A stretch of 17,440 nt of DNA from an uncultured Flavobacteriales bacterium (lineage in GTDB: Bacteria; Bacteroidota; Bacteroidia; Flavobacteriales_E; Vicingaceae), in NCBI GenBank assembly GCA_913059105.1, contig CAJXRL010000026.1:1-17440 (forward strand), in the 5' to 3' direction. Below, in pieces: positions 15,353 through 17,440 of this stretch; positions within the stretch are counted from its first letter, which is position 1, and each line of letters starts with the position of its first letter. Made by a program: the position numbers and the translations under genes. The notes under the pieces are model-generated. The model saw only the letters and a list, made by a program, of their open reading frames with translations, made no database searches and was not told where the DNA came from.

Positions 15353-17083
15353 TTAAAAGAAATTAATAAAACCGAAGTGAATTTTAGCAGCCCTTAAATC
15401 AACTGCGTTTCCAAATTGACTACCAACAGCATAGTTAAAAGTAAATATTCCAGCCTTAGTTTCAAAGCTGATACCCGCACCAATTCCAAGGGGCGTATCA
15501 CTTGTGTAGTTCGTGCCTGTTGTGTTATTTTCATAAAATCCGTAATCAGAAAAAAGAGAGAAAAATGAATTTTGATCAAGTAGAAAACGATACTCCAAGC
15601 TAAAGATGGAGAAGGTTGATGCAATTATTGATTCTTCATCAAAGCCACGAAGGGTTCTTAGTCCACCAATTCTCATCAACTCATTTACATATAGTCTTTC
15701 AGAATAGATAGAAGCGCTTCTATTTGCTAACTTGATAGTACTTCGTTGAGCAATAGGTATATAATACTCCAGTAGGATTCCTCCTTTAAATTGATTGGTA
15801 TTTAGCTGAATAGAATCATATAATTCAGGTTTACTTTGTTCTAAAACACGAATCTTTTTCAGTTCTTTTCGCCCAACTGAGAAGTTTAGGTTCACTAAAA
15901 ATCCCTTGGTTGGATTGTATTTGTAATTGGTTTTGTTGCCTAAATAGGCTATCCCAAAAGAATTAATTCTTACATCTCCTAGTTCAGGAATTTGCACGGC
16001 ATCTGCAAAGTTGTCTCTAGAAAGAAGGTTTGATGTTTTATTTTCAATAAACAAACTAACATAATCTCCTCGTTCTAAAAGATAATTGACCCCCACTTTT
16101 GTTTCTAAGTCCAAAAATGTAGTGTCTCGTTTAAAGAGTTTAAAATCTAAATCAATACCAAACGGAGTTTTAAAGAGATACGGATAGATAATATCTACTT
16201 TCAAATCTTGACTATTGCCTTTCAGTTTTCGCCAATTTAATCCAAAAGTCTCTCCTCTTTTAATGCCATTTGTTAAGTTCAAATCAACATCTCCCGTAAG
16301 TTCAATCTTTCCTGAGTTTTCATTGGTAAGTAGTCCAATAACTCCATCAAATCGGCTGGCTTTTTTACGCTCTAATCGAAGAATAACTTTTACTCCTTCT
16401 TCAAAAAACTGAATTTCAGGTTTTGCAGTCATCGTTACAAAAGGAATCTCTCGCATCCGATCTTCAATAGCGTTTATTTTATTCTCTTGGTACAACTCTC
16501 CCTCATATAACCCTATGTAATTAAAAAGATAACTTTTGCTGATTTGAGAGTTGCCTAATACCTTAATACTGTCAATAGTGTACAACGTATTCTTTTCAAG
16601 ATGTAACTCAGCCGAAATTTGATTTTCAGTTAAAAATTCAACATCTTTTAATTGAATAGAAACAAAGGGATAACCTCTATTTTCATAAAAGCTAATTGTT
16701 TTTTCGAAAAACTTGTTTAGCTGCGTTAAATTGAATGTTTTTGTTTCCAACAAGCCAGGAGAAAAGTCAATTGCCTCCAAATTCTCTTCAGAAAAATTTC
16801 CTTTTCTCAATTGAGCCCATCTAATTTTTTTTCCTTTCGAGATGAATATCTTATGCTCTTTTTTTTCAAAGCTGAAAGAATCAATTGACGCAGTAATGTG
16901 ACCTATATTATAGAGTTCTTTTAAAACTTCATTTCCAACAGTTTTACTTTCTGAACTATCCTTTACAATAGGTTTGTAATTAATTTTTAGGCCTTCTATA
17001 CCTATAATATCTAAATTGTTGTTCTGAGAGAACGCAATTGATACTCCTGCAAAGGAAATAACGAAGATTAATAAAAACCTCAT
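15353..17083 (-). CDS. Omp85/BamA-like outer-membrane protein with POTRA domains
   Basis: With the start at ATG 17083-17081 the product is 576 residues with a signal peptide (1-19, cleavage near AFS-Q). An upstream ATG at 17119 would overlap ung and prefix 12 polar residues, so the internal start is preferred. Residues about 25-240 hold roughly three POTRA-like units; the last (168-240: YTIDSIKVLGNSQISKSYL to VILRLERKK) is the clearest. From about 245 a 16-strand-type barrel follows, with the conserved LRGF motif of Omp85 loop L6 (RGF at 479-481) and a C-terminal Phe (HFGFINFF), the usual outer-membrane insertion signal. It is shorter than BamA (about 800 residues, five POTRAs) and nearer to TamA or a Bacteroidota-specific Omp85. 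It may insert or translocate outer-membrane components; the client is unknown. It lies 20 bases downstream of ung. Confidence 0.88.
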   Translation of the reverse strand: MRFLLIFVISFAGVSIAFSQNNNLDIIGIEGLKINYKPIVKDSSESKTVGNEVLKELYNIGHITASIDSFSFEKKEHKIFISKGKKIRWAQLRKGNFSEENLEAIDFSPGLLETKTFNLTQLNKFFEKTISFYENRGYPFVSIQLKDVEFLTENQISAELHLEKNTLYTIDSIKVLGNSQISKSYLFNYIGLYEGELYQENKINAIEDRMREIPFVTMTAKPEIQFFEEGVKVILRLERKKASRFDGVIGLLTNENSGKIELTGDVDLNLTNGIKRGETFGLNWRKLKGNSQDLKVDIIYPYLFKTPFGIDLDFKLFKRDTTFLDLETKVGVNYLLERGDYVSLFIENKTSNLLSRDNFADAVQIPELGDVRINSFGIAYLGNKTNYKYNPTKGFLVNLNFSVGRKELKKIRVLEQSKPELYDSIQLNTNQFKGGILLEYYIPIAQRSTIKLANRSASIYSERLYVNELMRIGGLRTLRGFDEESIIASTFSIFSLEYRFLLDQNSFFSLFSDYGFYENNTTGTNYTSDTPLGIGAGISFETKAGIFTFNYAVGSQFGNAVDLRAAKIHFGFINFF

Positions 17084-17103
17084 AGCACTAGAACGTTCAA
17101 ATC

Positions 17104-17393
17104 TCAAATTATTTCCCAATTAATAGGTTCTTTTCCTTGTGAAATTAATATTTTGTTGGCTTGGCTAAAGTGTTTACAACCGAAAAAGCCACGATAAGCT
17201 GATAAGGGAGAAGGATGTTGACTTATAAGTACAAAATTATTTTTAGCGATTAATTGTTTTTTAGTTTCTGCTTTTTTGCCCCAAAGCAAGAAAATAACAC
17301 TTTGGCTACTAGCGCTTAGTAGTTTAATTACCTGATCTGTAAATCTCTCCCAACCTTTATTTTGATGAGAAAGTGGCTCATGAGCTCTAACGG
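17104..17393 (-). CDS. ung: Uracil-DNA glycosylase Ung, 5' end missing
   Basis: Only the last 95 residues remain; the frame is open to the adapter junction at 17393. Ung removes uracil from DNA as the first step of base-excision repair. The retained segments match family 1: VRAHEPLSHQNKGWERFTD near the start, then VIFLLWGKKA, and the minor-groove intercalation loop HPSPLSAYRGFFGCKHF containing the catalytic His. The end, GKEPINWEII, fits the normal C-terminus. The catalytic GQDPYH motif would lie in the missing part. The truncation is caused by the contig end, not mutation. It is the first visible gene of the seven-gene minus-strand run; the operon promoter lies outside the window. Confidence 0.95.
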
Positions 17394-17440
17394 CTGTCTC
17401 TTATACACATCTCCGAGCCCACGAGACAGGCAGAAATCTC
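17394..17440 (-). other. Nextera adapter (i7 side), artificial sequence
   Basis: Positions 17394-17412 are the Tn5 mosaic end CTGTCTCTTATACACATCT, 17413-17427 the read-2 adapter CCGAGCCCACGAGAC, 17428-17435 the index AGGCAGAA (Nextera N703), and 17436-17440 the start of the P7 primer. None of this is genomic. With 1-41 it shows that the contig was assembled from untrimmed reads. Confidence 0.98.

Noticed and set aside
17084..17119. Upstream ATG (17119) as start of the Omp85 gene
   Set aside because: It overlaps the end of ung and puts 12 polar residues ahead of the signal peptide; ATG 17083 is preferred.
17104..17289. A separate 61-residue gene starting at TTG 17289
   Set aside because: The frame stays open upstream and encodes further Ung motifs (VRAHEPLSHQNKGWERFTD), so it is the C-terminal part of truncated ung.

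Overview
The window looks like a 17.4 kb contig from an AT-rich Bacteroidota genome, most likely Flavobacteriales or a close relative. The pointers are a peptidase of family S46, a GWxTD-domain lipoprotein, a DUF547 lipoprotein, promoter boxes of the Bacteroidota type (TAnnTTTG), few recognisable Shine-Dalgarno sites and very tightly packed genes. Both ends are synthetic: positions 1-41 and 17394-17440 are Illumina Nextera adapters with index bases. The two terminal genes are therefore cut by the library, not by biology. I see no rRNA, tRNA, CRISPR array, transposase or phage gene.

Layout. (1) 42-1992, minus strand: a cytoplasmic polysaccharide-deacetylase-like protein whose stop codon overlaps the start of a GNAT acetyltransferase truncated by the contig end. 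This is probably a sugar-modification pair. (2) 1993-2417: a gene-free spacer holding two exact copies of a 43-base repeat, one of which forms the hairpin terminator of the next gene. (3) 2418-6244, minus strand: three separate exported proteins, namely an S46 dipeptidyl-peptidase of predicted DPP7 type, a periplasmic rhodanese and a DUF547 lipoprotein. Between the first two lies a 65-base homopurine heptamer tandem repeat abutting a 23-bp perfect hairpin that contains the rhodanese stop codon. (4) 6323-8833, plus strand: a translationally overlapping trio of glycosyltransferase (TIGR04283-like), short-chain dehydrogenase and double VOC-domain protein. (5) 8842-17393, minus strand: a run of seven genes with almost no gaps: ung (5' end missing), an Omp85/BamA-like outer-membrane protein, rmuC, a GWxTD lipoprotein, rlmB, a GT39/PMT-type membrane glycosyltransferase and a PlsC-like acyltransferase.

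How they may fit together. Most of the window concerns the cell envelope: outer-membrane insertion (Omp85), lipoproteins (GWxTD, DUF547), lipid acylation (PlsC-like), glycan transfer (GT39, TIGR04283-like GT), sugar modification (deacetylase, GNAT) and periplasmic peptide or sulfur handling (S46 peptidase, rhodanese). ung, rmuC and rlmB are housekeeping genes embedded in the same transcription unit. The least explained parts are the GT-SDR-VOC trio, the two-domain soluble tail of the GT39 protein, and the repeat and hairpin structures at 2212-2397 and 4660-4765.
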